Assembly: GCF_001279775.1 (NCBI RefSeq)
Contig: NZ_LGDG01000271.1
Location: 1-42,608, forward strand
DNA length: 42,608 nt
Reading direction: 5' to 3'
From: Streptomyces sp. MMG1533
GTDB lineage: Bacteria; Actinomycetota; Actinomycetes; Streptomycetales; Streptomycetaceae
Shown here piece by piece: positions 22,038 to 33,454 of this stretch (the stretch's first letter is position 1; the number at the start of each line of letters is the position of its first letter). A model generated the notes under the pieces. That model was given only the letters and a program-made list of their open reading frames with translations. It made no database searches and had not been told where the DNA came from. Made by a program: the position numbers and the translations under genes.

Positions 22038-23873
22038 ATGTCTGTCAGGACAGATGAGGAAATGTCGGGCGAGGTTCCGACCCGATCACAGCGGATGCGG
22101 CGCGTCCTCAGTGGTCCGCGCCCCGAGGCCGTCCCGGCCCTCGTCGGCAGAGCGTGCGCCCTCGTGGGCCTCGTGGACATCGCCGCGGGCGTCTTCCCGC
22201 GCTTCCGGCACAGCCGTATGCACACCATCGCCGAGGTGCTGCCCGGTGCGCTCGGCCCGTTCGCGGCCGCGCTCTCGCTCAGCGCCGGCATGCTGTTGCT
22301 GCTGCTCGCCCACGGCCTCAAGCGCGCCAAGCGCCGGGCCTGGCGCGCTTCCGTGGTGCTGCTCCCGGCCGGGGCGATGGCGCAGTTCACCTACCGGCAC
22401 TCGATCGTGGGCGTGCTCGTCTCGCTCGCGCTGCTCGCGCCCCTGCTGCGCCACCGCGACCAGTTCTCCGCCCTGCCCGACCCGCGCAGCCGGTGGCGAG
22501 CACTGGCCAACTTCGTCCTCATGGGCGCCGGTTCGCTCGCCCTCGGCCTGGTCATCGTCAGCGTCCACCCGAATCGCATGGTGGGCGACCCGAGCCTGGC
22601 CGACCGCATCACGCACGTCCTGTACGGCCTGTTCGGCTTCGAGGGCCCGGTCGACTACCAGGGCAACACCTCCTGGACGGTCGCCTTCTCCCTGGGCGCC
22701 CTGGGCCTCCTCACCGCCATCACGACGATCTACCTGGCCTTCCGCCCCGAACACCCGGCCGCCCGCCTCACGGCGGAGGACGAGGCCCGGCTGCGGGCCC
22801 TCCTGGACAAGCACGGCGGCCGCGATTCGCTCGGCCACTTCGCACTGCGCCGCGACAAGGCCGTCGTCTTCTCACCCAGCGGCAAGGCGGCGGTGACGTA
22901 CCGCGTCGTCTCCGGCGTGATGCTCGCCAGCGGCGACCCGATCGGCGACGTCGAGGCCTGGCCGGGCGCCATCGAGCGCTTCATGGACGAGGCCAGGGCC
23001 CACTCCTGGACTCCCGCCGTCATGGGCTGCTCCGAGACCGGCGGCGAGGTCTGGACCCGTGAGACCGGCCTCGACGCCCTCGAACTGGGCGACGAGGCGG
23101 TGGTGGACGTCGCGGATTTCTCCCTGGCCGGCCGCGCGATGCGCAATGTGCGCCAGATGGTCAAACGCATCGAGCGCGCCGGTTACGAGACCCGGGTACG
23201 GCGCGTCCGTGACCTCGGCGACGCCGAGTTGGACCGCATCCGCCGCGCCGCCGAGGACTGGCGCGGCACCGACACCGAACGCGGCTTCTCCATGGCGCTG
23301 GGCCGCATCGGCGACCCGGCCGACGGAGACTGCCTCATCGCCACCGCCCACAAGGCCGACGAACGGCCGGGTCCGTACGGCGACCTGAAGGCGATCCTGC
23401 ACTTCGTGCCGTGGGGCACGGACGGCGCATCGCTGGACCTGATGCGGCGGGACCGCTCGGCGGACCCCGGCATGAACGAACTGCTGATCGTGGCGTCGCT
23501 CCAGGCGGCACCCCGGCTCGGCATCACGCGCGTGTCGCTCAACTTCGCGATGTTCCGCTCCGCACTCGCGCGCGGCGAGAAGATCGGCGCGGGTCCGGTA
23601 CTGCGTGCCTGGCGCGGGCTGCTGGTCTTCCTCTCCCGGTGGTTCCAGATCGAGTCCCTGTACAAGTTCAACGCGAAGTTCCGGCCCCGCTGGGAGCCCC
23701 GCTTCGTCGTCTACCGCGCCTCCGGAGACCTGCCCCGCATCGGCTTCGCCGCCATGCAGGCGGAGGGCTTCGTCAATCTGGCCCTCCCCCTGCCGCGCTT
23801 CCTGCGCCGGCGTACGGTCACCTCGCGCGTGTGCGCCCACGCCGTCACGGAACGGGACGTGCGCGCGGCGTGA
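22038..23873 (+). CDS. MprF-like phosphatidylglycerol lysyltransferase family protein
   Basis: A 611-aa protein. Five to six membrane helices fill about 30-230 (for example FAAALSLSAGMLLLLLAHGL, SIVGVLVSLALLAPLL, FVLMGAGSLALGLVIVSV). A cytosolic DUF2156/LPG-synthase C-terminal region follows: FALRRDKAVVFSPSGKAAVTYRVVSGVMLASGDPIGD, ETRVRRVRDLGDAE, GFSMALGRIGDP, MRRDRSADPGMNELLI and FQIESLYKFNAKFRPRWEPRF. The family moves lysine from lysyl-tRNA onto phosphatidylglycerol, lowering membrane charge and giving cationic-peptide resistance. It lacks the LysRS domain found in mycobacterial LysX. The start is uncertain: 21987, 22038 (GGGA upstream) and 22062 are in frame. Confidence 0.87.
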   Translation: MSVRTDEEMSGEVPTRSQRMRRVLSGPRPEAVPALVGRACALVGLVDIAAGVFPRFRHSRMHTIAEVLPGALGPFAAALSLSAGMLLLLLAHGLKRAKRRAWRASVVLLPAGAMAQFTYRHSIVGVLVSLALLAPLLRHRDQFSALPDPRSRWRALANFVLMGAGSLALGLVIVSVHPNRMVGDPSLADRITHVLYGLFGFEGPVDYQGNTSWTVAFSLGALGLLTAITTIYLAFRPEHPAARLTAEDEARLRALLDKHGGRDSLGHFALRRDKAVVFSPSGKAAVTYRVVSGVMLASGDPIGDVEAWPGAIERFMDEARAHSWTPAVMGCSETGGEVWTRETGLDALELGDEAVVDVADFSLAGRAMRNVRQMVKRIERAGYETRVRRVRDLGDAELDRIRRAAEDWRGTDTERGFSMALGRIGDPADGDCLIATAHKADERPGPYGDLKAILHFVPWGTDGASLDLMRRDRSADPGMNELLIVASLQAAPRLGITRVSLNFAMFRSALARGEKIGAGPVLRAWRGLLVFLSRWFQIESLYKFNAKFRPRWEPRFVVYRASGDLPRIGFAAMQAEGFVNLALPLPRFLRRRTVTSRVCAHAVTERDVRAA

Positions 23874-23881
23874 CGGCGGCG

Positions 23882-23917
23882 GGCCGCGGTCACGACCGAC
23901 CGGCACGGACCGCGGCC
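23882..23917 (+). terminator. Hairpin after the MprF-like gene
   Basis: GGCCGCGGTC (23882-23891) and GACCGCGGCC (23908-23917) form a perfect 10-bp stem with a 16-nt loop, eight bases after the stop at 23873. There is no T-run, as is common for Streptomyces terminators. Confidence 0.6.
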
Positions 23918-24057
23918 ACCAGGACAGGTCGTGGTCACCGGGACAGGCCCGGGCGGCAGCCCCACCGACGCCCACCGGCCCCGGGGCTTCCGGTCGCCCC
24001 GTATTGCCCGCCCGCCGCAACGGCCGGGCCACGGACCTTGCGGACCCGTCCGGGGCC

Positions 24058-24063
24058 TACGCT
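24058..24063 (+). promoter_or_regulatory. Putative -10 box for leaderless folP
   Basis: TACGCT ends 6 nt before the ATG at 24070. The same hexamer and spacing precede the ydbS-like gene. Confidence 0.45.
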
Positions 24064-24069
24064 GAACGT

Positions 24070-24978
24070 ATGAGCAAGCAGAGCGGACGTGGGCGCGTCG
24101 CGGGCCTTCCGGAATGGGGCCGCTGCGCGGTCATGGGAGTCGTGAACGTCACCCCCGATTCCTTCTCCGACGGTGGCCGCTTCTTCGACACGACAACCGC
24201 CGTCAAGCACGGCCTCGACCTGGTCACCGAGGGCGCCGACCTGGTCGACGTCGGCGGCGAGTCCACCCGTCCCGGCGCCACCCGGGTCGACGAGGCCGAG
24301 GAACTCAAGCGGGTCGTCCCCGTCGTCCGCGGCCTCGCCTCCGAAGGCGTCACCGTCTCCGTGGACACCATGCGTGCCTCCGTCGCCGAACGGGCCCTCG
24401 CGGCCGGCGCGGCCCTCGTCAACGACGTCAGCGGCGGCCTCGCCGACCCCGCGATGATCCCGGCCGTGGCCTCCGCCGGCGCCCCCTTCGTCGTCATGCA
24501 CTGGCGCGGCTTCCTGGCGGGCGGCAACGTCAAGGGCGCGTACGACGACGTGGTCACCGAAGTCGTCGACGAACTGCACGCGCGCGTGGAGGCCGTTCTG
24601 GAAGGCGGCATCGCCCCCGACCGCATCGTCGTGGACCCCGGTCTCGGCTTCTCCAAGGACGCCGAACACGACCTCACCCTCCTGGCCCACCTCGACCGCC
24701 TGCTCGGCCTAGGCCACCCGCTGCTCGTCGCCGCCTCCCGCAAACGCTTCCTCGGCCGCGTCCTCGCCGGGCCGGAGGGCGCACCGCCACCCGCACGTGA
24801 GCGCGACGCCGCGACGGCCGCCGTCTCCGCGCTCGCGGCGCACGCCGGCGCATGGGCGGTGCGCGTGCACGAGGTGCGCGCCACGGCGGACGCGGTACGG
24901 GTCGCACGGGCCGTGGAGGGTGCGCGCACTGCGGAGAGCGTACGCGCGGCGGGCAACGGCGCAGAGGGAGCCCTGTGA
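24070..24978 (+). CDS. folP: Dihydropteroate synthase
   Basis: A 302-aa enzyme joining p-aminobenzoate to hydroxymethyl-dihydropterin pyrophosphate, and the target of sulfonamides. Motifs are MGVVNVTPDSFSDGGRFFD (22-40), VDVGGESTRPGA, VSVDTMRASVAERALAAGAALVNDVSGG, PFVVMHWRG, DPGLGFSKDAEHDLTLL and the SRKRFLG loop. The C-terminus has an extra 30-residue Ala/Arg/Val-rich tail. ATG at 24070 is backed by the TACGCT box 6 nt upstream and the absence of an SD. The stop overlaps the next gene by GTGA, so downstream folate genes are probably partly co-transcribed. Confidence 0.96.
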   Translation: MSKQSGRGRVAGLPEWGRCAVMGVVNVTPDSFSDGGRFFDTTTAVKHGLDLVTEGADLVDVGGESTRPGATRVDEAEELKRVVPVVRGLASEGVTVSVDTMRASVAERALAAGAALVNDVSGGLADPAMIPAVASAGAPFVVMHWRGFLAGGNVKGAYDDVVTEVVDELHARVEAVLEGGIAPDRIVVDPGLGFSKDAEHDLTLLAHLDRLLGLGHPLLVAASRKRFLGRVLAGPEGAPPPARERDAATAAVSALAAHAGAWAVRVHEVRATADAVRVARAVEGARTAESVRAAGNGAEGAL

Positions 24979-25478
24979 GCGCCCCCCATACCGACGTCGA
25001 ACAGGTCGAACTCGCCAACGCCGCCTACTACGAGGCGATGGAGCGGGGCGGCTTCGAAGAGCTGACCTCGCTCTGGCTCACCCCGTCCGACCTGGGCGTC
25101 GACGAGGAGTACCACGACCCGGCGGACACCGGCGTGATCTCCTGCGTGCACCCGGGCTGGCCCGTGCTCACCGGCCGCGGCGACGTCCTCAGGTCCTACG
25201 CCTTGATCATGGCAAACACGGACTACATTCAGTTCTTCCTCACCGACGTGCACGTCTCCATCACCGGCGACACGGCCCTGGTCACCTGCACGGAGAACAT
25301 CCTCAGCGGCGGCCCCGCCCCCGAGGGCGGCGAGGAACTCGGCCCGCTCGTCGGCCAGCTGGTCGTCGCCACGAACGTGTTCCGTCGCACCCCCGACGGC
25401 TGGAAGCTCTGGTCCCACCACGCGTCCCCGGTTCTGGCCGAAAACGACGAGGACGAAAGCGACGAGACCCCCGCCTGA
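24975..25478 (+). CDS. SnoaL/NTF2-like protein in the folate cluster
   Basis: A 167-aa protein with the cone-shaped NTF2-like pattern: ELANAAYYEAMERGGFEELTSLWLT, CVHPGWPVLTGRGDVLRSYALIMANTDYIQFFLTDVHVSITGDTALVTCTENIL, ATNVFRRTPDGWKLWSHHASPV, and a very acidic tail. It lies directly between folP and folB, coupled to folP by a GTGA overlap, as in other streptomycetes. The domain does not reveal a reaction; it could be a structural partner or a pterin-handling enzyme. GTG at 24975 is the coupled start. Confidence 0.85.
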   Translation: MSAPHTDVEQVELANAAYYEAMERGGFEELTSLWLTPSDLGVDEEYHDPADTGVISCVHPGWPVLTGRGDVLRSYALIMANTDYIQFFLTDVHVSITGDTALVTCTENILSGGPAPEGGEELGPLVGQLVVATNVFRRTPDGWKLWSHHASPVLAENDEDESDETPA

Positions 25479-25525
25479 GCGGGTAGGCACACCACAGGTC
25501 TCCACGGGACAGCCGTGTCCGGGAC

Positions 25526-25559
25526 TCCCTGCGAGCCGCCCGGGACCCGCCCGCAGGGA
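25526..25559 (+). terminator. Possible terminator in the 305-bp folP-folB gap
   Basis: TCCCTGCG (25526-25533) and CGCAGGGA (25552-25559) form a perfect 8-bp stem with an 18-nt loop, 47 bp after the upstream stop. The rest of the gap 25479-25783 holds no credible gene; TAGATT at 25707-25712 could be a -10 box for folB, about 75 bp upstream of its start. Confidence 0.4.
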
Positions 25560-25783
25560 CCAAGAAGTGGTTGGAATCACGAACCCTGGGTAGGGGCGGC
25601 TACCAGCCCGTGAGCCGCCGGGTTCCCCAGGGGAAACACAAGGTGAAACCTCGGGCCCCGGCTCGGGCCCGCGCCCCCGTGGCCCGGCCCTGTCGGTGCT
25701 CGCAGGTAGATTCGTTCGAGGCCGGTGTGCCGCCCGCACACGGTACGAACCGGCCGTCACCGACGATTGCAGGAGTGATTCGC

Positions 25784-26143
25784 GTGGATCGTGTCGCGCT
25801 GCGCGGCCTGAAGGCCCGCGGGCACCACGGTGTGTTCCCCAAGGAGCGCGAGGAGGGCCAGACCTTCATCGTGGACCTCGTCCTTGGCCTGGACACCCGT
25901 CCGGCCGCCGCCGACGACGACCTGGCGAAGACCGTGCACTACGGCATCGTGGCGGAGGAGGTCGTGGCCGTCGTCGAGGGCGAGCCCGTCAACCTCATCG
26001 AGACGCTCGCCGAGCGCATCGCCCAGGCCTGTCTGAAGCACGAAGGGGTCCAGGAGGCCGAGGTCACCGTCCACAAACCGGACGCGCCGATCACCGTCCC
26101 CTTCGACGACGTGACCGTCACCATCACCCGGAGCCGAGTATGA
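25784..26143 (+). CDS. folB: Dihydroneopterin aldolase
   Basis: A 119-aa protein beginning DRVALRGLKARGHHGVFPKEREEGQTFIVDLVLGLD, followed by TVHYGIVAEEVVAVVEGEPVNLIETLAERIAQACL. These are hallmarks of FolB, which cleaves 7,8-dihydroneopterin to hydroxymethyl-dihydropterin and glycolaldehyde. The C-terminal VTVHKPDAPITVPFDDVTVTITRSR is also typical. GTG at 25784 has AGGAG eight bases upstream. It is coupled to folK by an ATGA overlap. Confidence 0.96.
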   Translation: MDRVALRGLKARGHHGVFPKEREEGQTFIVDLVLGLDTRPAAADDDLAKTVHYGIVAEEVVAVVEGEPVNLIETLAERIAQACLKHEGVQEAEVTVHKPDAPITVPFDDVTVTITRSRV

Positions 26144-26751
26144 CTGCCTCGTTCACCGACGGTCACAGCGACCCGACCGTACAGCCGGTACCCGCCTCCG
26201 TCGTCGAGAAGGTCGACGCCGCCGACACCACCCTCCACAACCCGAAACGAGCCGTGATCTCCCTCGGCTCCAACCTCGGCAACCGCCTGGAGACCCTCCA
26301 GGGAGCCATCGACGCCCTGGAGGACACTCCCGGCGTCCGCATCAAGGCCGTCTCCCCGGTGTACGAGACGGAGCCGTGGGGCGTCGAGCCCGGCAGCCAG
26401 CCGTCCTACTTCAACGCGGTCGTGGTCCTGAAGACGACGCTGCCCCCGTCCTCACTCCTGGAGCGGGCGCACGCGGTCGAGGAGGCCTTCAACCGCGTCC
26501 GGGACCAGCGCTGGGGCCCACGCACCCTCGACGTCGACATCGTCGCGTACGCCGATGTCCTCACCGACGACCCGCACCTCACCCTCCCCCACCCGCGCGC
26601 CCACGAACGCGCCTTCGTGCTCGCCCCCTGGCACGACGTGGAGCCCGAGGCCCAGCTGCCCGGACGGGGCGCGGTCGCCGCCCTCCTCGACACCGTCACC
26701 CGCGACGGCGTAGAACCCCGCAAGGACCTGGAACTCCGGCTGCCCGAGTAG
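26140..26751 (+). CDS. folK: Hydroxymethyl-dihydropterin pyrophosphokinase
   Basis: A 203-aa protein transferring pyrophosphate from ATP to hydroxymethyl-dihydropterin. Signatures are AVISLGSNLGNRLETLQGAIDAL, VSPVYETEPWG, YFNAVVVLKT, and RDQRWGPRTLDVDIVAY with the Asp pair that binds magnesium. It ends LPHPRAHERAFVLAPW. It carries about 37 extra N-terminal residues compared with E. coli FolK, with no evident motif. ATG at 26140 overlaps the folB stop. Confidence 0.96.
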   Translation: MTASFTDGHSDPTVQPVPASVVEKVDAADTTLHNPKRAVISLGSNLGNRLETLQGAIDALEDTPGVRIKAVSPVYETEPWGVEPGSQPSYFNAVVVLKTTLPPSSLLERAHAVEEAFNRVRDQRWGPRTLDVDIVAYADVLTDDPHLTLPHPRAHERAFVLAPWHDVEPEAQLPGRGAVAALLDTVTRDGVEPRKDLELRLPE

Positions 26752-26855
26752 CCGTTAAGGTCAAGACGACCCCGGGGCGGCCGGACGGACGGCCGGACCG
26801 GACGGGTCATCACGACCACCGTCCGGGACCACGGCCGGGGAGCTGAAGGGACACC

Positions 26856-27341
26856 GTGAGAGAGCTGCGCATCAGGCTGCTGGCCGGCGTCTTCGCCGTC
26901 GCCGGAATCCTGTCCTGGGCGGGCGCCCGCCTCTGGAACTCTGTCGGGACCCTCCCCAGCGTCCCCCTGGCCGCCCCCATCGTCCTCACCCTGATCGCCG
27001 TGGTCCTGCTGTCCACGGCGCTCTCCATCCGCGCCCGCCTCAAGGCCCAGCGCGAGCGCCGCCCCGAGGCCAAGGGCGTCGACCCGCTGATGGCGGCCCG
27101 CGCGGTCGTCTTCGGCCAGGCCAGCGCCCTGGTGGCCGCCCTCGTCTCCGGGATGTACGGCGGCACCGGCGTCTTCCTCCTGGAGTCCCTCGACATCCCC
27201 GCCCGCCGCGACCAGGCCATCTACGCCGGCTTCTCGGTCGCCGCGGGCATCGCCGTCATAGCGGCCGCCATCTTCCTGGAGCGCGTCTGCAAGCTCCCGG
27301 AGGACGACGACCACAACACGGGGGCGGCCTCGGCGGCGTAA
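26856..27341 (+). CDS. DUF3180 integral membrane protein
   Basis: A 161-aa protein with four hydrophobic segments, about 7-25, 36-58, 86-104 and 122-142, a basic cytosolic loop (RARLKAQRERRPEAKG) and a short acidic tail. It matches the actinobacterial DUF3180 family, nearly always found behind folK; the function is unknown. GTG at 26856 has GAAGGG five bases upstream. It converges on folE with 24 bp between stops. Confidence 0.85.
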   Translation: MRELRIRLLAGVFAVAGILSWAGARLWNSVGTLPSVPLAAPIVLTLIAVVLLSTALSIRARLKAQRERRPEAKGVDPLMAARAVVFGQASALVAALVSGMYGGTGVFLLESLDIPARRDQAIYAGFSVAAGIAVIAAAIFLERVCKLPEDDDHNTGAASAA

Positions 27342-27365
27342 CCCGCCGGACGATCAGGAGGCCGC

Positions 27366-27971
27366 TCAGCGCGCCATGATGAGGCTCATCGCCTCATTAC
27401 GCGTGGCGGAATCACGCAGCTGGCCGCGGACCGCCGACGTTATGGTCTTCGCGCCGGGCTTCCGGACCCCCCGCATCGACATGCACATGTGCTCGCATTC
27501 GACGACGACGATCACACCGCGCGGCTCGAGGATCTTCATCAGGGAGTCGGCGATCTGCGTGGTGAGCCGTTCCTGCACCTGAGGCCGACGGGCGTACACG
27601 TCCACGAGCCGGGCCAGCTTCGAAAGACCCGTGATCTTGCCGTCGGTGGACGGAATGTAGCCCACATGGGCCACTCCGACGAACGGCACCAGATGATGTT
27701 CACAGCTGCTCAGGACCTCGATGTCCTTCACGAGCACCATCTCGTCGTGTCCGAGGTCGAACGTCGTCGTCAGCACGTCCTCGGGCTTCTGCCACAGCCC
27801 CGCGAAAATCTCCCTGTACGCCCGCGCCACCCGCCCCGGCGTCTCCCGAAGCCCCTCACGGTCCGGGTCCTCGCCGACCGCGATCAGCAGTTCGCGTACG
27901 GCGTTCTCGGCCCGCTTCTCGTCGAACTCGCCGATCGAGCCCTCGCCGTCCAGCGTCACGGGGTCGGTCAT
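27366..27971 (-). CDS. folE: GTP cyclohydrolase I
   Basis: A 201-aa enzyme opening GTP to dihydroneopterin triphosphate, the first pterin step. The zinc and catalytic residues are in [20 protein letters not shown] and [29 protein letters not shown]. The N-terminal [22 protein letters not shown] is typical. ATG at 27971 has GAGG about seven bases upstream. It follows ftsH on the same strand, but a strong hairpin (28037-28072) lies between them, so it probably has its own promoter in 27972-28036. Confidence 0.97.
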   Translation of the reverse strand: MTDPVTLDGEGSIGEFDEKRAENAVRELLIAVGEDPDREGLRETPGRVARAYREIFAGLWQKPEDVLTTTFDLGHDEMVLVKDIEVLSSCEHHLVPFVGVAHVGYIPSTDGKITGLSKLARLVDVYARRPQVQERLTTQIADSLMKILEPRGVIVVVECEHMCMSMRGVRKPGAKTITSAVRGQLRDSATRNEAMSLIMAR

Positions 27972-28036
27972 TTGGTGCCTCGTTCCTGTGCCAGTCGCGC
28001 GTGTGGGCCACGCGCCTCATCTGCGGGCATGCAAAC

Positions 28037-28072
28037 GCCGCGCCCCCCAGGCTAGAACCTGGGGGGCGCGGC
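28037..28072 (-). terminator. Strong hairpin terminator after ftsH
   Basis: A perfect 15-bp stem (28037-28051 with 28058-28072) with a 6-nt loop CTAGAA lies 50 bp beyond the ftsH stop. On the minus strand it is followed by GTTTGC. It separates the ftsH unit from folE. Confidence 0.8.
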
Positions 28073-28121
28073 ATTCATTCCGGGCCTGATGAGGTCACCG
28101 TGGCCCGAGGTGTCCGGGGAG

Positions 28122-30161
<2,040 letters not shown>

Positions 30162-30345
30162 CCATACGGAGCGGTGCCGCCCCGTCCCTCCTGCCATAGT
30201 GAGTTTGATAAGACAGTTCTTCTGACGGTACCCCAGCATTGTGGACCGAAGCCGCACGGGACTGCCGGCGTACCCGTCTGCATGCTCCAACGGCGCGAAA
30301 CCCGCTGGGGTTCCCGATCGTCTTAGAGGGCTTGGGCCGTCTGGC

Positions 30346-30906
30346 TCAGCCGCCGTAGACGTGGGGCGCGAGCGTACCGACGAACGGGAGGTTGCGGTAC
30401 TTCTCGGCGTAGTCGAGGCCGTAGCCGACGACGAACTCGTTCGGGATGTCGAAGCCGACCCACTCGACGTCGATGGCGACCTTGGCGGCCTCGGGCTTGC
30501 GCAGCAGGGTGCACACCTTGAGGGATGCGGGCTCGCGCGAGCCGAGGTTGGAGATCAGCCAGGACAGGGTCAGGCCGGAGTCGATGATGTCCTCGACGAT
30601 CAGGACGTGCTTGCCCTTGATGTCGGTGTCGAGGTCCTTGAGGATCCGCACCACGCCGGAGGACTGGGTGCCCGCGCCGTACGACGACACGGCCATCCAG
30701 TCCATGGTGACGGGGGTGGACAGCGCCCGGGCGAGGTCGGCCATGACCATCACCGCGCCCTTGAGGACGCCGACGATCAGCAGATCCTTGCCCGCGTACT
30801 CCGCGTCGATCTTCGCGGCGAGCTCCGTGAGCTTCGCGTCGATCTCTTCCTTGGTGATGAGCACCGACTTGAGGTCGGCACCCATGTCTTTCGCGTCCAC
30901 CCGCAT
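30346..30906 (-). CDS. hpt: Hypoxanthine phosphoribosyltransferase
   Basis: A 186-aa purine-salvage enzyme making IMP or GMP from hypoxanthine or guanine and PRPP. The PRPP loop is [17 protein letters not shown] (about 107-123), with the flexible-loop [11 protein letters not shown] and the purine-contact region [28 protein letters not shown]. The start at ATG 30906 ([15 protein letters not shown]) is the familiar one; an in-frame GTG at 30924 adds six residues. It lies between tilS and ftsH, an order conserved in many bacteria. Confidence 0.96.
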   Translation of the reverse strand: MRVDAKDMGADLKSVLITKEEIDAKLTELAAKIDAEYAGKDLLIVGVLKGAVMVMADLARALSTPVTMDWMAVSSYGAGTQSSGVVRILKDLDTDIKGKHVLIVEDIIDSGLTLSWLISNLGSREPASLKVCTLLRKPEAAKVAIDVEWVGFDIPNEFVVGYGLDYAEKYRNLPFVGTLAPHVYGG

Positions 30907-30978
30907 CACTTTCGGTCGTCCCACCGGCTGCCCGGCCTCCCGCAGAGGCCCGGTCCGTCCCCGGAAAGGGGATGGGAT

Positions 30979-32046
30979 TCAGCCTTGCCGGATCACCAGT
31001 CTGCCACCCTGCCGCTGGGCGACGACCTTGCCCGGGAGATTGATGACTCCCTGGCCGCGCCAGCCGGTGATCAACCGGTCGACTTCCTCGATGTGACGGG
31101 CGAACAACGAGCCTGCCGGAGCGCCGGCCTCGATGGCGGCGCGACGCAGGATGCGACGGCGTACGGCAGGCGGCAGGGCGTAGAGCTTGGCGCACTCCAG
31201 GAGGCCCGCGGAGTCCCGGACGGCGGCCTCGGCCTGGCGGGCCCAGGCGTCGAGCGCGTCGGCGTCGTCGCGGGAGAGCTGGGCCGTACGGGCGAGGGCT
31301 TCCACGACGCCTTTGCCCAGCGCCTTCTCCAGGGCGGGCAGGCCCTCGTGGCGCAGCCGGGAGCGCGTGTACGCCGGGTCGGCGTTGTGCGGGTCGTCCC
31401 AGACCGGCAGGGACTGGACCATGCAGGCCTTGCGCGCGGTCTGCCGGTCGAGCTGGAGGAAGGGGCGTCGGTAACGGCGGGCGGCCCCCGGTCCCCCGGA
31501 AACAGCGGCCATTCCGGACAGGGAGCGGATGCCGGAGCCGCGGGCGAGGCCGAGCAGGACGGTTTCGGCCTGGTCGTCGCGGGTGTGACCGAGCAGGACG
31601 GCGGCGGCGCCATGGCGTTCGGCGGCCGCGTCGAGGGCGGCGTAGCGGGCGTCGCGGGCGGCGGCTTCAGGCCCGCCTTCACGGCCGACGGTCACGGCGG
31701 TGGACTCGACCGGGTCGAGGCCGAGTTCACGCAGTCGCAGGACGACCTCGTCGGCGCGCAGGTCGGAGCCGGGCTGCAGGCCGTGGTCGACGGTGACGGC
31801 GCCGGCGCGGATGCCGAGCTTGGGGGCTTCGAAGGCGAGGGCCGAGGCGAGGGCCATGGAGTCGGCACCGCCGGAGCATGCCACGAGCACGAGCGGCGAC
31901 GGCGGTCGCTCGTGCGGGGTGTCGTCGCAGGCGCCTGGCTCTTCGCGCGTACGGCCGAGAGTCGTGCGTCCGTGTTCGGTGAGGACGTCGTGGAGGACGC
32001 GGCGGACCGCCAGGCGTATCGCCGCGACCGCAGGATGGGGACCCAT
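30979..32046 (-). CDS. tilS: tRNA(Ile)-lysidine synthetase
   Basis: A 355-aa N-type ATP pyrophosphatase that converts C34 of the CAU tRNA-Ile to lysidine, so that AUA is read as isoleucine. The PP-loop [18 protein letters not shown] is at about 53-70, followed by [31 protein letters not shown] and [16 protein letters not shown]. The C-terminal domain is short, as in actinobacteria. ATG at 32046 has AAGGGAA about eight bases upstream. It precedes hpt by 72 bp. Confidence 0.95.
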   Translation of the reverse strand: MGPHPAVAAIRLAVRRVLHDVLTEHGRTTLGRTREEPGACDDTPHERPPSPLVLVACSGGADSMALASALAFEAPKLGIRAGAVTVDHGLQPGSDLRADEVVLRLRELGLDPVESTAVTVGREGGPEAAARDARYAALDAAAERHGAAAVLLGHTRDDQAETVLLGLARGSGIRSLSGMAAVSGGPGAARRYRRPFLQLDRQTARKACMVQSLPVWDDPHNADPAYTRSRLRHEGLPALEKALGKGVVEALARTAQLSRDDADALDAWARQAEAAVRDSAGLLECAKLYALPPAVRRRILRRAAIEAGAPAGSLFARHIEEVDRLITGWRGQGVINLPGKVVAQRQGGRLVIRQG

Positions 32047-32238
32047 GTCCGGTTCCCTTCATGAAGTTTTCGGGGGTGAGCCCCGAGTTCGGTCACTCAG
32101 AGTGTGTAGATGGTGACAGAACCGGGGCGTTCCCCGAGCATTGCACGCCTACCCATCGCTCACGGTCCCTCGGACGGGTGATTGAAGGGGCATTTGCCTG
32201 CCGTCGGCCGGATTCGCTTCACGACCTCCGCGCCCTGT

Positions 32239-33378
32239 TCACGACTCGGACTTGCGGTGCACCCGCGCGACCCAGTCCGCCGGTTTGGCGATCTCCGCCT
32301 TGGTCGGGAGGGTGTTCGGGGACGTCCACACGCGGTTGAAGCCGTCCATGCCGACCTGGTCGACGACGGCCCGCACGAAGCGTTCGCCGTCGCGGTACTG
32401 CCGGAGCTTGGCGTCCAGGCCCAGCAGTTTGCGCAGGGCCAAGTCCAGTCGGGAGGCGCCCTTGGCGCGACGCTGCTGGAACTTCTCGCGGATCTCGGCG
32501 ACGGTCGGCACGACGTCCGGGCCGACCCCGTCCATCACGAAGTCGGCGTGGCCCTCAAGGAGGGACATCACGGCGGTGAGGCGGCCGAGGATCTCCCGCT
32601 GGGCGGGCGTCTGCACGATCTCCACGAGGGACCTGCCGCCCTCGTCCTCCTCGCCCTCGGGGCGCCCGCCGGCGAGCGACTGAGCGGCTTCCCGGATGCG
32701 TTCCAGGACGGTCATGGGGTCGACCTCGGTCTCCCCCAAGAACGACTGGATTTCGCCCTCGAGGTGGTCCCGCAGCCAGGGCACCGCCGTGAATTGTGTG
32801 CGGTGCGTCTCCTCGTGCAGGCACACCCACAGACGGAAGTCGTGCGGCTGTACGTCGAGTTCGCGCTCCACGTGCACGATGTTCGGGGCGACGAGGAGCA
32901 GGCGGCCGCCGCCGCTCGGTGAATCAGGGGGGCCGCCCGCCGGGAGTTCGCGGGTGGCCGGGGCGAAGGTCTCGTACTGTCCCAGGACGCGCGAGGACAG
33001 GAAGGACAGCAGCATCCCCAGCTCGACGCCCGTCACCTTGCCGCCCACGGCGCCGAAGACCGCGCCGCCGGGCGTGTTGCTGCGCCGCTCCTGCATCTTG
33101 TCGAGCAGGGGCTTGAGGAGTTCCCGGAAGCCTGCGACGTTCGCCCGGACCCAGCCGGGGCGGTCGACGACGAGGATCGGGGTGTCGTGGGTGATTTCCG
33201 TCCCCATACGAGTGAAGCCCCGGACGTGATCCTCCGAAGCCTTGGCATGCCGGCGCAGTTCCGCGACGACGGCCCGGGCCTCGTCACGGCTCACGTCGGG
33301 GCCCGGCCGTACGAGCCGGGTCGCGGTCGCCACCGCGAGATTCCAGTCGACCATCTCGGCACCACCGATGCTCGTCAT
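32239..33378 (-). CDS. DUF2342 zinc-dependent metalloprotease-like protein
   Basis: A 379-aa protein of the family annotated as zinc-dependent metalloprotease or 'coenzyme F420 biosynthesis associated' (DUF2342), found across F420-making actinobacteria. It has the gluzincin-like zinc motif LHEETHRTQF (about 189-198) and a downstream EGHADFVMD (about 275-283) that could supply the third ligand. No signal peptide or membrane segment is seen, so it is cytoplasmic. The substrate is unknown. ATG at 33378 is supported by TACGGT (33385-33390) ending 6 nt upstream. It lies between the carboxypeptidase gene and tilS, on the same strand. Confidence 0.85.
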   Translation of the reverse strand: MTSIGGAEMVDWNLAVATATRLVRPGPDVSRDEARAVVAELRRHAKASEDHVRGFTRMGTEITHDTPILVVDRPGWVRANVAGFRELLKPLLDKMQERRSNTPGGAVFGAVGGKVTGVELGMLLSFLSSRVLGQYETFAPATRELPAGGPPDSPSGGGRLLLVAPNIVHVERELDVQPHDFRLWVCLHEETHRTQFTAVPWLRDHLEGEIQSFLGETEVDPMTVLERIREAAQSLAGGRPEGEEDEGGRSLVEIVQTPAQREILGRLTAVMSLLEGHADFVMDGVGPDVVPTVAEIREKFQQRRAKGASRLDLALRKLLGLDAKLRQYRDGERFVRAVVDQVGMDGFNRVWTSPNTLPTKAEIAKPADWVARVHRKSES

Positions 33379-33384
33379 GCGTCA

Positions 33385-33390
33385 ACCGTA
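33385..33390 (-). promoter_or_regulatory. Putative -10 box for leaderless DUF2342 gene
   Basis: TACGGT on the minus strand ends 6 nt before the ATG at 33378, in the 76-bp gap after the carboxypeptidase gene. Confidence 0.4.
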
Positions 33391-33454
33391 CGTGAGCGTT
33401 CCCACTTGGGGCAGGCCGTGGAGGTCGGCGGAGCCGGTCCCGGGCGGGGAACGG

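Noticed and set aside
27972..28036. A riboswitch (THF or preQ1 type) upstream of folE
   Set aside because: The space is only 65 bp after the ftsH terminator and shows no conserved aptamer pattern that I can recognise.
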